Positions 51,637-60,218 of a stretch of 64,000 nucleotides of DNA are shown here, piece by piece (the first letter of the stretch is position 1; every line of letters starts with the position of its first letter). The stretch comes from Clostridia bacterium (lineage in GTDB: Bacteria > Bacillota > Clostridia > Christensenellales > Borkfalkiaceae). The notes beneath the pieces are model-generated. The model was not told the DNA's origin, made no database searches, and worked only from the letters and a program-made list of their open reading frames with translations. The stretch covers positions 1 through 64,000 of the forward strand of contig JAFTVF010000003.1 in the NCBI GenBank assembly GCA_017465865.1. Reading direction: 5' to 3'. A program made the translations under genes and the position numbers.

Positions 51637-53180
51637 GTTTACGCACCCTTTCGGATATCAAATTGCCCGTGGGCACGGACGAAAAAACGCTCGTCGAGCT
51701 CGCGCGGAAAAAGACGGGCGGGAAGCTCGGGTATTTCGCGATCAGGAAAAAATCCCTCGACGCGCGGGATAAAAACAATATCCGTTTCGTGTACACGATC
51801 GAGTTTTCAAAGGAAGCACAGACAAAACCCGTGCGCGAGTTCCCGCGCCTGCCCGCGGAAAAAATGCCGAACGCGCCCGTTTTGGTGGTCGGAAGCGGAC
51901 CTGCGGGATTGTTTTGCGCGCTGCGCCTGATTGACCACGGTATTTTGCCCGTCGTCGTAGAACGGGGCGGGGCGGTGGAAGAACGCGAACGGATCATAAA
52001 CGATTTTTGCGAAAATAAAATTCTCGATACGGAAACGAATATTCAGTTCGGCGAGGGCGGGGCAGGTACGTTTTCCGACGGAAAACTCAATACCCAGACC
52101 CACAGCGCGCTCAATCGCGAGGTGCTGGAAACGTTCGTCCGTTTCGGTGCGCCCGAGGAAATTTTATGGCTCGCGAAACCGCATATCGGCAGCGATAATC
52201 TGAAAAGAGTCGTAAAAAATATGCGCGAATATATCCTCGCGCAGGGCGGTAAGGTATTGTTTAACACCCGTCTTGACGATTTGAAAATTACGCCAAGCGG
52301 GGTAAAAGAGGCTGTTTTGCAAGGTCGGGGCGGCGTGGAAATTCTGCCCGTTTCGGCGGTCGTGCTCGCCGTCGGACACAGCGCAAGAGATACCTTTTCG
52401 ATGCTTTTATCCCGCGGCGTGCCTATGCGGCAAAAGGATTTTGCCGTCGGGGTGCGTATCGAGCATTTGCAATCAAAAATCGGGTTTTCTCAATACGGCG
52501 AAGCGTATAAAAAACTTCCCGCCGCCGATTATAAGCTCGTTTCTCACGCCTCCGAGCGTTCGGCGTTTACCTTTTGTATGTGTCCGGGCGGGTTCGTCAT
52601 GCCCGCGACGAGCGAGCGGGAATGCGTGGTAACCAACGGTATGAGCAACTACGCGCGCGACGGCGTAAACGCGAACAGCGCGCTGATCGCACAGGTAACG
52701 CGCGCGGATTTGGACGGCGACAGCCCCTTGGCGGGCGTGGAATTTCAAAGGAAATTAGAACGCGCCGCCTATCTTGCGGGTGGGAAAACATACGCCGCGC
52801 CCGTACAAAGACTTGGGGATTTTTTACAGGATAAGGAAAGCAGCCGTTTCGGGGAAGTAATGCCTACCTGTGCGGCGGGTACGGCGTTTGCCGATCTTCG
52901 CGCGGTATTGCCCGCGCCGATTATCGGCGCTCTTAAAAACGCCGTTATCGATATGGACAAAAAACTGCGCGGTTTCGCTTCGCCCGACGCCCTGCTTACC
53001 GCCGTCGAAACCCGTACCAGCTCCCCGCTGCGTATCGAACGGGACGAAACGCTGCAATCGGTAGGGGTAAAAGGTCTGTTTCCCTGTGGCGAGGGCGCGG
53101 GGTATGCGGGCGGAATTACCTCATCCGCCACGGACGGACTTCGCGTCGCTGCCGCCGTTTTTAATGCCTTTTTAGGCTAA
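51633..53180 (+). CDS. FAD-dependent dehydrogenase (COG2509-type)
   Basis: Protein of 515 residues. A small N-terminal domain (residues 1-85, LARKKTGGKLGYFAIRKKSLDARDK split) precedes the FAD-binding motif VLVVGSGPAGLFCALRLIDHG, VVERGGAVEERERIIN, and the family-specific NIQFGEGGAGTFSDGKLNTQ. KGLFPCGEGAGYAGGITSSATDGLRVA (read by ends KGLFPCGEG and TDGLRVA) closes the FAD site. It belongs to an uncharacterised family annotated as FAD-dependent proteins. It is translationally coupled to the previous oxidoreductase, so the two may act together. Confidence 0.9.
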   Translation: MSLRTLSDIKLPVGTDEKTLVELARKKTGGKLGYFAIRKKSLDARDKNNIRFVYTIEFSKEAQTKPVREFPRLPAEKMPNAPVLVVGSGPAGLFCALRLIDHGILPVVVERGGAVEERERIINDFCENKILDTETNIQFGEGGAGTFSDGKLNTQTHSALNREVLETFVRFGAPEEILWLAKPHIGSDNLKRVVKNMREYILAQGGKVLFNTRLDDLKITPSGVKEAVLQGRGGVEILPVSAVVLAVGHSARDTFSMLLSRGVPMRQKDFAVGVRIEHLQSKIGFSQYGEAYKKLPAADYKLVSHASERSAFTFCMCPGGFVMPATSERECVVTNGMSNYARDGVNANSALIAQVTRADLDGDSPLAGVEFQRKLERAAYLAGGKTYAAPVQRLGDFLQDKESSRFGEVMPTCAAGTAFADLRAVLPAPIIGALKNAVIDMDKKLRGFASPDALLTAVETRTSSPLRIERDETLQSVGVKGLFPCGEGAGYAGGITSSATDGLRVAAAVFNAFLG

Positions 53181-53405
53181 AAAGTAAGAAATTAGTTATT
53201 TTTGGATATAATTTCACGAAAATATCACAAAACTTTCATAATATTTTCACAAACAGCAATTAAAATGGAAAGACATAGGGGCGGAATGCTCCCGCGGCGT
53301 TTGTCGGAAGGAAAAATCGGAAAAGGTTTTCACGCCGCGCAAGACAACAGAGAATTTACGGAGAAGTGATAAAAACCGACTATACTAAACTTTTTTCATA
53401 TTCTC

Positions 53406-53687
53406 TCACAAGGTATACGGCCTGCGCGTAATGCACGGGTCGTATATCATTTTTGAACGAGTGATATTTTTAAGAATACTCCGAAGGAGCTTTTCTTCAT
53501 AATATTCCTTGTCGAAATAGGCAATCGACAACTGAAAAAATTCTTGTGCGTATTTTTTCGGTATTGCGTGCTCTTCGCACCAACCGCAAACCCATTTATA
53601 GAGAGTTTCCAAATTCTGATCTCCGCTTGGATAGCAGAGTTTTTTATATTCCCGACGAAAATCTACGATTATTTTGTGATATTTCAT
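53406..53687 (-). CDS. Unknown 93-residue protein divergent from XRE regulators
   Basis: I do not recognise the family. The sequence MKYHKIIVDFRREYKKLCYP is basic, the middle has CGWCEEH and several aromatic residues (FFQLSIAYFDKEYYEEKLL), and the end is RPYTL. There is no signal or membrane segment. The ATG has a plausible GGAGG upstream (GGAGGTTTTAT on the minus strand). It lies in AT-rich DNA and is transcribed away from two small XRE genes across a shared, palindrome-rich region, which suggests control by them. A small phage- or island-derived gene is possible. Confidence 0.6.
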   Translation of the reverse strand: MKYHKIIVDFRREYKKLCYPSGDQNLETLYKWVCGWCEEHAIPKKYAQEFFQLSIAYFDKEYYEEKLLRSILKNITRSKMIYDPCITRRPYTL

Positions 53688-53715
53688 ATAAAACCTCCAA
53701 CAAAAATCTTAAAAC

Positions 53716-53768
53716 AAGATAAGTATATTATATATCTTATTTTAAGATAAGTCAAGTATTTTATCTTG
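53716..53768. promoter_or_regulatory. Candidate operator cluster for the XRE regulators
   Basis: The perfect inverted repeat TATCTTA-TTT-TAAGATA sits in the middle. Further half-sites CAAGATAA at the left edge and TTATCTTG at the right edge have the same AAGATA core. The cluster lies in the divergent region between the 93-residue gene and the first XRE gene. Confidence 0.5.
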
Positions 53769-53802
53769 AAATATGATAAAATATTTTTAAGAGGTAATAA
53801 AT

Positions 53803-54003
53803 ATGAAGATTGGAAATAAAATCAAAGAATTGATGGCGGTCAAAGGATATACGCAACAGAAGGTAGCGGAAATGTTAGGGGTAAGGCAAAATACCGTTTC
53901 GCAATGGATCACCGATACTAACGAGCCGAACTGTCAAACGATTATAGCTCTTTGTAAGATACTCGATACAACGCCGAACGAGTTGCTTGGTTGGGAAGAT
54001 TGA
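53803..54003 (+). CDS. Small XRE-family HTH regulator 1
   Basis: A 66-residue protein that is almost entirely one helix-turn-helix domain: IGNKIKELMAVKGYTQQKVAEMLGVRQNTVSQWITDTNEPNCQT (ends IGNKIKELM and EPNCQT). It ends CKILDTTPNELLGWED, the usual XRE closing helix. There is no sensor domain. ATG follows AAGAGGTAATAAAT. Its paralogue begins 34 bp downstream. It probably controls the divergent region upstream of it. Confidence 0.85.
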   Translation: MKIGNKIKELMAVKGYTQQKVAEMLGVRQNTVSQWITDTNEPNCQTIIALCKILDTTPNELLGWED

Positions 54004-54037
54004 AGCACCCTTTTATAATATTACAAGAGGTGTAAAA

Positions 54038-54238
54038 ATGGAATTTTATGAAAATTTGAAAAGGTTAATGAAAGATAAACAGATGTCGCAAGCAGCTTTG
54101 GCGAAAGAGTTGGATACTACGCAACAAACGGTGAGTAGGTGGGGAAACGGGGTGAACGAACCTGACTATCATACCTTGCTTATTATTTGCAGAATACTTG
54201 ACACAACGCCGAACGAGTTGCTCGGTTGGGAAGATTAA
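54038..54238 (+). CDS. Small XRE-family HTH regulator 2 (paralogue)
   Basis: Also 66 residues: MEFYENLKRLMKDKQMSQAA, then LAKELDTTQQTVSRWGNGVNE and ICRILDTTPNELLGWED. The last 13 residues are the same as in the upstream copy, whereas the N-terminal halves differ widely, including the recognition helices, so the two may bind different sequences. ATG follows CAAGAGGTGTAAAA; an upstream frame would begin inside the first gene and is less likely. A strong terminator lies just after the stop codon. Confidence 0.85.
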   Translation: MEFYENLKRLMKDKQMSQAALAKELDTTQQTVSRWGNGVNEPDYHTLLIICRILDTTPNELLGWED

Positions 54239-54240
54239 AA

Positions 54241-54278
54241 AAATTCGCCCGAAACGGTGATCCGTTTCGGGCGAATTT
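54241..54278. terminator. Bidirectional terminator between XRE2 and pepV
   Basis: A perfect 17-bp stem (AAATTCGCCCGAAACGG with its complement) around TGAT, with A-rich and T-rich flanks. Confidence 0.93.
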
Positions 54279-54291
54279 TGCTTTTTTCTAT

Positions 54292-55716
54292 TTATTTTTT
54301 TGCAACGCCGACGGCGAAGGTCAACAATTTATCCCCCGTTTGCGTGTTTTTCTCGCCAAGGCGTACCGTTGCGAGGCGTACGGGCGCGCAAATCGCGCGG
54401 AGCGCACTGTAATATACGTCGCTCATCAGCTCTAACCGCGCAAACGTTACGTATTCGTTGGCTTGGTGGATCGTTACTTCCTCGCCTGCGACTTCCGGAC
54501 CGAACGCACAGCCGCATTTCAACGCCCGCGCGTACGTGCCGCCGCCGATCGCGATCGGGTTTTCGTTTTTGCCTGTGATCTCGTTATAGACTTTGAGAAG
54601 CGTGGAAATGAGTTTCCCGTTCGGGTCGTTGTATAGAGGGGCTTGGTAATTAAGTACCTCGTACGCTACGCCGTATTCTTCGAGCTTTGCCGTTACTTCC
54701 TCTTTCTTATGCGTAGCGGGGAAACGGATATCCGTCGTGATATCGAGTACGCCGTTTGTAAATTCGGCAAGATCGGGCGACATCGTAAGCCGACCCGTTT
54801 CGTCCTGCATTTGTTTCAAGCCCGTTGCGTCCTCGAACAACAGCTCGTACGCTTTTTTGCAATCGGCGTGGAAACTCGCGAGGAAGCAAAGCAACGCTTG
54901 CAGGGCGTTCGCGCCCGCCTGCGGGGTAGAGCCGTGCGCCGATTTTCCGTCCACGCGCAGGATATTCGTGGTATTGTCGTAAGAGAACGAAGTGCCTGCG
55001 ACGGGGTTTTCATAACCGACGAGCCGTTCTGCGGCTTTGCGCGTTAAAATTGCCGTCGCGCAGTCGCAGACCATATTCACCCGTTCGCCTGCTTTAAGCG
55101 CGGTAAAGGGCGGGTTTTCGATGGGGAAAGAGGTCTTGAAATGCAGAATGCCTTTTTCCGCAGAGATGACGGGGAAATCCGCGTCGGGCGTGAAGCCCTC
55201 TTCGGGCATGACCGCCACTTTGTTATAATGCTCGATACATTTCCAGCCCGCTTCCTCGTTGCAACCGACGATGAGCTTGATCGTTCTCGCGGGGGTAATC
55301 CCCTCGTCTTTTAACGCTTTTAAGGCGTACAGACAAACGATCGCGGGGGCTTTGTCGTCGAGCGCGCCGCGACCCCAAATTTTCATACCTTCCACGCCGC
55401 CGTCGGATATATCTTCGTTGATAACGCCCTCGAACGGCGGGTATTTCCAGCCGTTGCCGGCGGGTACGACGTCGAGGTGGGCAAGCACGGCGAAGTCTTT
55501 GCCTTTGCCGAATACGACCTCGCCGACGTAGTTGTCGTAGTTATGGGTTTCAAAGCCCATATCCCGCGCAAGCGAAAGGAAAAAATTCAGACAGTCTGCC
55601 GCGCCTTTGCCGAAAGGCATACCCGTTTCAGCGGGTTGGAGTGAGGAGTCGAATTTGAGGATATCGACGGTGGATTGTACGATATCGTTGAAATAATTTT
55701 GCATTACCGTCTGCAT
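54292..55716 (-). CDS. pepV: PepV-like dipeptidase (M20 family, Sapep type)
   Basis: A 474-residue zinc peptidase. Metal-binding segments are LAHLDVVPAGNGW (His and Asp), GRGALDDKAPAIVCLYALK (Asp) and IVGCNEEAGWKCIEHY (catalytic Glu pair). The large lid domain of PepV is present, with KSAHGSTPQAGANALQALL in the middle, and IAIGGGTYARALK then VTIHQANEYV at the C-terminal metal site. PepV hydrolyses dipeptides and some tripeptides after import. The start at MQTVMQNYF is supported by AAAGGAAGTGCTTTT. A TATAAT lies about 40 bp upstream but no good -35 is visible. Confidence 0.93.
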   Translation of the reverse strand: MQTVMQNYFNDIVQSTVDILKFDSSLQPAETGMPFGKGAADCLNFFLSLARDMGFETHNYDNYVGEVVFGKGKDFAVLAHLDVVPAGNGWKYPPFEGVINEDISDGGVEGMKIWGRGALDDKAPAIVCLYALKALKDEGITPARTIKLIVGCNEEAGWKCIEHYNKVAVMPEEGFTPDADFPVISAEKGILHFKTSFPIENPPFTALKAGERVNMVCDCATAILTRKAAERLVGYENPVAGTSFSYDNTTNILRVDGKSAHGSTPQAGANALQALLCFLASFHADCKKAYELLFEDATGLKQMQDETGRLTMSPDLAEFTNGVLDITTDIRFPATHKKEEVTAKLEEYGVAYEVLNYQAPLYNDPNGKLISTLLKVYNEITGKNENPIAIGGGTYARALKCGCAFGPEVAGEEVTIHQANEYVTFARLELMSDVYYSALRAICAPVRLATVRLGEKNTQTGDKLLTFAVGVAKK

Positions 55717-55827
55717 AAAAGCACTTCCTTTGATTGTACTTACTATATATTATACACGAAATTTCCGATTTAGGAAACAAAATGGAGGGGAGAACGCAAA
55801 AAAATAATTTTTTTCGAGGGCGCGTCT

Positions 55828-55856
55828 TTGACTTTTGTCATAAAGTATGCTACAAT
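55828..55856 (+). promoter_or_regulatory. Promoter of the radC unit
   Basis: TTGACT and TACAAT with 17-bp spacing, 29 bp before radC. Confidence 0.7.
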
Positions 55857-55884
55857 AAAAAAGGAAGATAACAGGGAGGCGTTT

Positions 55885-56613
55885 ATGGGCGAGCACGACG
55901 GACACAGAAAACGGTTGATCGCGAAAATAGACAAGGGCGCGTTAGAGGAGCACGAATGGTTGGAAGTCTTGCTGTTCTCGGCGCTGTCGCGCAGAAATAC
56001 CAACGATATCGCGCATAGGCTTTTGGCGAAATTCCGTACGATCCCGAAGATCTTTTCCGCTTCGGAAGAGGAACTGACGTCCGTTGAGGGCGTGGGGAAA
56101 AGCGTTGCCGCGCATTTGCTCGCCATAGGGAATTTTTACGGGAAATATTACGCGAAATCGGAAAAATATTTCGTCGGGAAATACACCTCCGCGGAATTTA
56201 TACCGTTCGTGAAGCAGGTGTATGCGAAAGAACGGTACGAGGTGGTGGATGTGTATTTGCTCAACGCCTTAGGCGAAGTGTTTTCGCGCAGGCGGTTTAC
56301 CGACGAGGACAGCGGCGCGGTGGCGTTACAGCCCGAGGAGCTGACGCGGGTGATCGTCGAGGAAAGTCCGTCGGGGATCGTGCTCGTACATAACCATCCC
56401 GACGGCAGGGCAGAACCCTCGGAAACGGACGATTATACGACGAATAAATGTCAGGTGGTATGCAGTTTCCATAATATTATGTTCTGCGATCATATCATCT
56501 ACGCGCCCGACGGCGTATACAGCTATTATAACAGCGGGAAATTGAAAGAGATCAGCGTGGAATATTCCATGCAGGGCGTGCTCGGCAAAACGCCGAAACC
56601 GACTTTGGAGTAA
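55885..56613 (+). CDS. radC: RadC-family JAB/MPN protein
   Basis: Protein of 242 residues. A helix-hairpin-helix-like region (FSASEEELTSVEGVGKSVAAHLLAI, ends FSASEEEL and AAHLLAI) precedes the JAB metal-binding domain VLVHNHPDGRAEPSETD, the His-x-His and Asp signature, near residue 170. RadC proteins were named as DNA-repair factors, but their role is uncertain. The chosen ATG has GGGAGGCG upstream; an extended frame overlaps the promoter. The next gene, a sensor kinase, begins after a 3-bp gap, so they are on one transcript. Confidence 0.9.
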   Translation: MGEHDGHRKRLIAKIDKGALEEHEWLEVLLFSALSRRNTNDIAHRLLAKFRTIPKIFSASEEELTSVEGVGKSVAAHLLAIGNFYGKYYAKSEKYFVGKYTSAEFIPFVKQVYAKERYEVVDVYLLNALGEVFSRRRFTDEDSGAVALQPEELTRVIVEESPSGIVLVHNHPDGRAEPSETDDYTTNKCQVVCSFHNIMFCDHIIYAPDGVYSYYNSGKLKEISVEYSMQGVLGKTPKPTLE

Positions 56614-56616
56614 ACG

Positions 56617-57930
56617 ATGAAAAGGAAATCGGAAACGGAAAAACGCACGGCGGCAAAAGAACAGCGCGGGGAAGAGAAAGGGCTTCGCGCCTATTTCGTG
56701 CGCGTGTTCGGGAAATACGATTTCCGTAACGAGGGACAGTTTATCTTTTTCGGGAAATGGCTGATTTTTATCGTGCTGCTCTTCGTCGAGCTTTTGATCG
56801 TTTTGCAACAGATCGACGGGTTTTCCGAAAACGGGGGATGGGGGAATTTTATCGCTCTGCTCGTCGTCATTTTCGTTTTGACCCTGTCCGAAGCGTTGGA
56901 CCTTTTCGCTGTGAAAAAGAACAAGGGGAAGATCGTTTTCTATATCCTCGAAGCGATATCCGCTTGCTGTCTGCTGTTTTTTACCGTGGGTACGTATCCG
57001 ATCATCGTATACATGCTCGTTCTTACCGAGTTCTATATCAGCGCGGAAAAGACCAAGCCCTCGCTTTGGCTGTTTTTTTTGAGCGTGCCGCTGTATGCGA
57101 TTTCCTACGGTTCGCAGGTGGCAATCCGCATCGGCGCGGATTTTAATCTTTTTCAAATCGTCCGACAGTCCCTCGGCTCGATCGTTGCGCTTACCGTGCA
57201 TTTTATCGCCGTGCATATCGCTCTCGCGTTTTATAGGCAGTTTTTAAGGCTCGACCGCGCTTTGCGGGAGCTTGCCGAGAGCAAAAAGGAGCTGGAAAAA
57301 GCCTACGAGGTAGTGGCGGAGGTTACTGCGCTGGAAGAGCGGCAAAGGATCGCGAAAGAGATCCACGACACCGCGGGGCATTCGATCACGACGGTCATTA
57401 TGCAGACGGAGGCGGCGAAGCGGATACTTGAAAACGATCTGGGCGAAGCGAAAAATAAGATCATCGCCGCAAATCTGCAAGCTAAGCACGCGTTGGAAGA
57501 GCTACGCGACAGCGTGCATCTGTTATCGGGGGCGGCGGAAAACCGTACCTTAAAGGACGCGCTTTTGGGGATTATCCACGAATCGACGGACGGGACGGGG
57601 ATCACCATTCGTTCGGAGATAGAAAACGCGGAGGTTTCCGAGGCGAAATACCGATTTTTGTGCAATACGCTCAAAGAGGGGATTTCCAACGGCTTGCGCC
57701 ACGGCGGGGCGACGGCGTTTTGGTTTGAATTGAAAACGGAAGCGGACAAGATACGGTTTCTGCTCTCGGACAACGGCAAAGGCGTAGCGATAGGCGGCTT
57801 GAAACTGGGCTTTGGCTTGACCGCGATGCAGGATCGGGCGAGATCGCTCGGCGGGGAAGTGGCGTTTGATTTTGAGGACGGAGAGGGCTTTGAAATTCGG
57901 TTGGTTTTGCCGACGGATACGGAGAAATGA
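56617..57930 (+). CDS. Membrane sensor histidine kinase (HisKA_3 type)
   Basis: A 437-residue sensor. After a basic tail, about six transmembrane helices (residues 45-215) form the sensing part, with no external domain of note. The dimerisation box ERQRIAKEIHDTAGHSITTVI holds the phospho-accepting His in IHDTAGH, as in the NarX/DesK group. The ATPase end has GISNGLRHGGATAFWF, SDNGKGV and GFGLTAMQDRARSLGG. It is coupled by ATGA overlap to its response regulator. The signal is unknown. Confidence 0.92.
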   Translation: MKRKSETEKRTAAKEQRGEEKGLRAYFVRVFGKYDFRNEGQFIFFGKWLIFIVLLFVELLIVLQQIDGFSENGGWGNFIALLVVIFVLTLSEALDLFAVKKNKGKIVFYILEAISACCLLFFTVGTYPIIVYMLVLTEFYISAEKTKPSLWLFFLSVPLYAISYGSQVAIRIGADFNLFQIVRQSLGSIVALTVHFIAVHIALAFYRQFLRLDRALRELAESKKELEKAYEVVAEVTALEERQRIAKEIHDTAGHSITTVIMQTEAAKRILENDLGEAKNKIIAANLQAKHALEELRDSVHLLSGAAENRTLKDALLGIIHESTDGTGITIRSEIENAEVSEAKYRFLCNTLKEGISNGLRHGGATAFWFELKTEADKIRFLLSDNGKGVAIGGLKLGFGLTAMQDRARSLGGEVAFDFEDGEGFEIRLVLPTDTEK

Positions 57931-58583
57931 GTATGGAAAACAAAAAGATCAGAGTATTGGTAGTGGACGATCAGGCGGATCTTGCAGAGGAGATCGCGGG
58001 GATCTTGCAAACGGACGGGGATTTGGAAGCGGTCGGCACGGCGGAGGACGGGTTTGACGCGCTGAAAAAGATGCCCGAGCTTGCGCCCGACGTGGTGCTG
58101 TTGGATATCCGTATGCCGAATATGAACGGCGTGGTGGCGACTCAGCGCATAAAAGCGGAATATCCCGACGTGAAAGTGGTGATTTTGACGACTTTCGACG
58201 ACAGCGATTATATCCTCAACGCCATCAATAACGGCGCGAGCGGGTATCTTTTGAAAGATATCGGCGGGAACGCTTTGATCGACGCGGTGAAGAACGCGTA
58301 CGCGGGGGATACCATTCTGCCTGCGAAGATCGCGCGGCGGATCGCGGACGCGGCGAAGCACGTGGCGGCGGACAGAGAGATCAAGCTGATGCGCGCCTTT
58401 TCCCTGTCCGATAGGGAAGTGGAGATCGCGCTGATGATGTACGAGGGGTTCACCAACCGCCAAATCTCCGCGGCGTTGAAGCTGTCGGAGGGCACGACGA
58501 GGAATTACGTTTCGACGATCTATATCAAGACGAACAGTGAAAACCGCAGCGAAGCGGTGCAGGCGATACGAGCTGTATTGTAA
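57927..58583 (+). CDS. NarL/LuxR-type response regulator
   Basis: A 218-residue cytoplasmic partner of the kinase. The receiver has VLVVDDQADLAEEI (acidic pocket), phospho-Asp in VVLLDIRMPNMNG, Thr in VVILTTFDDSD and Lys in GYLLKDIGG. A LuxR-type HTH follows (LSDREVEIALMMYEGFTNRQISAALKLSEGTTRNYVSTI, ends LSDREVEIAL and RNYVSTI). ATG overlapping the kinase stop is used; a second ATG two codons on, better spaced from GGAGAA, is possible. Target genes are not identifiable here. Confidence 0.93.
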   Translation: MSMENKKIRVLVVDDQADLAEEIAGILQTDGDLEAVGTAEDGFDALKKMPELAPDVVLLDIRMPNMNGVVATQRIKAEYPDVKVVILTTFDDSDYILNAINNGASGYLLKDIGGNALIDAVKNAYAGDTILPAKIARRIADAAKHVAADREIKLMRAFSLSDREVEIALMMYEGFTNRQISAALKLSEGTTRNYVSTIYIKTNSENRSEAVQAIRAVL

Positions 58584-58594
58584 CGGGGCATACT

Positions 58595-59248
58595 ATGTAT
58601 AAGACGGTGATTTTCGATCTCGACGGAACGCTCCTGGATACACTCGACGATTTGACGGACGCGGTGAACGCCGCGCTCTATGCGTTCGGACTGCCCTTGC
58701 GTACGAAAACGGAGGTCTGCGCGTTCGTCGGAAACGGGATCGTGAAACTGATTGAACGCGCGATCGGGTACGAACACGAACGGTTTGGGGAGATTTTAGA
58801 GGAGTTCAAGGGGTATTATAAGGCGCATTGCGCGGACAAAACGCAGCCCTACGAGGGCGTGCTTGCGCTGTTGGAAGCCTTGCAAGAAAAAGGCGTGCAA
58901 ACGGCGGTGGTATCCAACAAAGCGGATTTTGCCGTGAAGCTGTTGGCGGAAGAATATTTCGGGGGCTTGATCCCCGTTGCGCTTGGCGAGAACGAGGCGG
59001 CGGGGATACGCAAAAAACCCGCGCCTGACGAGGTGTTTGCCGCGATGCAAACGCTGGGCGCGGAAAAGGCGACGACCGTATATGTCGGGGATTCCGAAGT
59101 GGATATCCAAACGGCGAAAAACGCGGGCGTGGACTGCATTTCCGTTACTTGGGGGTTTCGGGACGAGAGGTTTTTGAAGGAGAACGGCGCGGCGAGGCTG
59201 GTAAACCGACCGTCGGAAATTTTAGCGTTTTGCGAGGAAGAAAAATGA
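58595..59248 (+). CDS. HAD-superfamily phosphatase, phosphoglycolate phosphatase-like
   Basis: A 217-residue HAD hydrolase. Motif I VIFDLDGTLLDTLDDL holds the nucleophile Asp, motif II is VVSNKADF, motif III includes the Lys of IRKKPAPDEV, and motif IV is YVGDSEVDIQTAKNAG. The cap is the four-helix type of Gph or PpaX proteins. The substrate may be 2-phosphoglycolate, pyrophosphate or another small phosphate ester. It follows the two-component genes by 11 bp and overlaps cysK by ATGA, so all may form one transcript. Confidence 0.9.
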   Translation: MYKTVIFDLDGTLLDTLDDLTDAVNAALYAFGLPLRTKTEVCAFVGNGIVKLIERAIGYEHERFGEILEEFKGYYKAHCADKTQPYEGVLALLEALQEKGVQTAVVSNKADFAVKLLAEEYFGGLIPVALGENEAAGIRKKPAPDEVFAAMQTLGAEKATTVYVGDSEVDIQTAKNAGVDCISVTWGFRDERFLKENGAARLVNRPSEILAFCEEEK

Positions 59249-60162
59249 AAGAAGTGGAAAAGCTCATCGGGAATACGCCGCTCGTGCGGCTAACGACGAT
59301 AGAAAAAGAATACGGCTTGTCGGCGCGGCTGTTTGCGAAGCTGGAAAAGAACAACCCCGGCGGGTCTGTCAAGGACCGCGTGGCGCAGGCGATTATAAAC
59401 GATGCGGAAAAGTCCGGCAGGCTGAAAGCGGGCGGAACGGTGATCGAGGCGACCTCGGGGAATACGGGGATCGGGCTCGCGCTCGTTTGCGCGGCGCGGG
59501 GCTATAAAGCGGTGATCGTGATGCCCGAAACCATGTCCGTCGAACGGCAAAAGCTGATACGCGCGTACGGCGCGGAAGTCGTGCTGACCGACGGCGCAAA
59601 GGGTATGCAGGGCGCGGTGGAGAAGGCGAACGAGATCTTGAAAAATACGGAAAATTCCGTGCTTGCCGATCAGTTTTGCAATCCCGTCTGCGCCGAAGTG
59701 CATTACCAAACGACAGGGCGGGAGATCTGGGAACAAACGCAAGGTCAAGCGGATATCTTCGTCGCGGGCGTTGGCACGGGCGGTACGCTGACGGGTGCGG
59801 GGCGGTATCTCAAAGAACGCAATCCGAAGTTACAGGTGATTGCGGTAGAGCCGTGGAAATCGCCTTTGCTTTCGGAGGGCAGGGCGGCGGCGCACGGGAT
59901 ACAGGGCATCGGCGCGAATTTCCTGCCCGCGGTGCTGGATAGAACGGTATATAACGAGATACGGACGGTCAAGGACGAGGACGCCTTTGCTGCGGCGCGG
60001 ATATTATGCGAAAAAGAGGGGCTGTTCGTGGGGATATCCTCAGGTGCGGCGGTATACGCTGCGATCGGCGTTGCGAGCCGAAAGGAAAACGCGGGGAAGA
60101 GTATCGTAACCGTCTTGCCCGACGGCGGGGATCGGTATTTGAGTACGGAATTGTTCAAATAA
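59245..60162 (+). CDS. cysK: Cysteine synthase (O-acetylserine sulfhydrylase)
   Basis: PLP enzyme making cysteine from O-acetylserine and sulfide. 305 residues: LIGNTPLVRL at the N-terminus, the PLP lysine in NNPGGSVKDRVAQ, ATSGNTGIGLA for substrate binding, GVGTGGTLTGAGRYLKE for phosphate, and GISSGAAVYAA. The start overlaps the HAD gene stop (ATGA) and has GCGAGGAAG before it; an earlier in-frame start lies inside the HAD gene and is rejected. A cystathionine beta-synthase-like use is possible, but the short length favours CysK. Confidence 0.94.
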   Translation: MKEVEKLIGNTPLVRLTTIEKEYGLSARLFAKLEKNNPGGSVKDRVAQAIINDAEKSGRLKAGGTVIEATSGNTGIGLALVCAARGYKAVIVMPETMSVERQKLIRAYGAEVVLTDGAKGMQGAVEKANEILKNTENSVLADQFCNPVCAEVHYQTTGREIWEQTQGQADIFVAGVGTGGTLTGAGRYLKERNPKLQVIAVEPWKSPLLSEGRAAAHGIQGIGANFLPAVLDRTVYNEIRTVKDEDAFAAARILCEKEGLFVGISSGAAVYAAIGVASRKENAGKSIVTVLPDGGDRYLSTELFK

Positions 60163-60201
60163 CAAAAAAACGGATTTGGAGTTTTTCCAAATCCGTTTTT
60201 G
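60163..60201. terminator. Bidirectional terminator between cysK and mgtE
   Basis: AAAAACGGATTTGGA pairs with TCCAAATCCGTTTTT around a short T-rich loop. Confidence 0.92.
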
Positions 60202-60218
60202 TTATTTGGTAGTAGCAG

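Noticed and set aside
53181-53405. Small gene or tRNA in the gap after the second FAD oxidoreductase
   Set aside because: No start with a ribosome site and no cloverleaf could be drawn; I see nothing supportable there.
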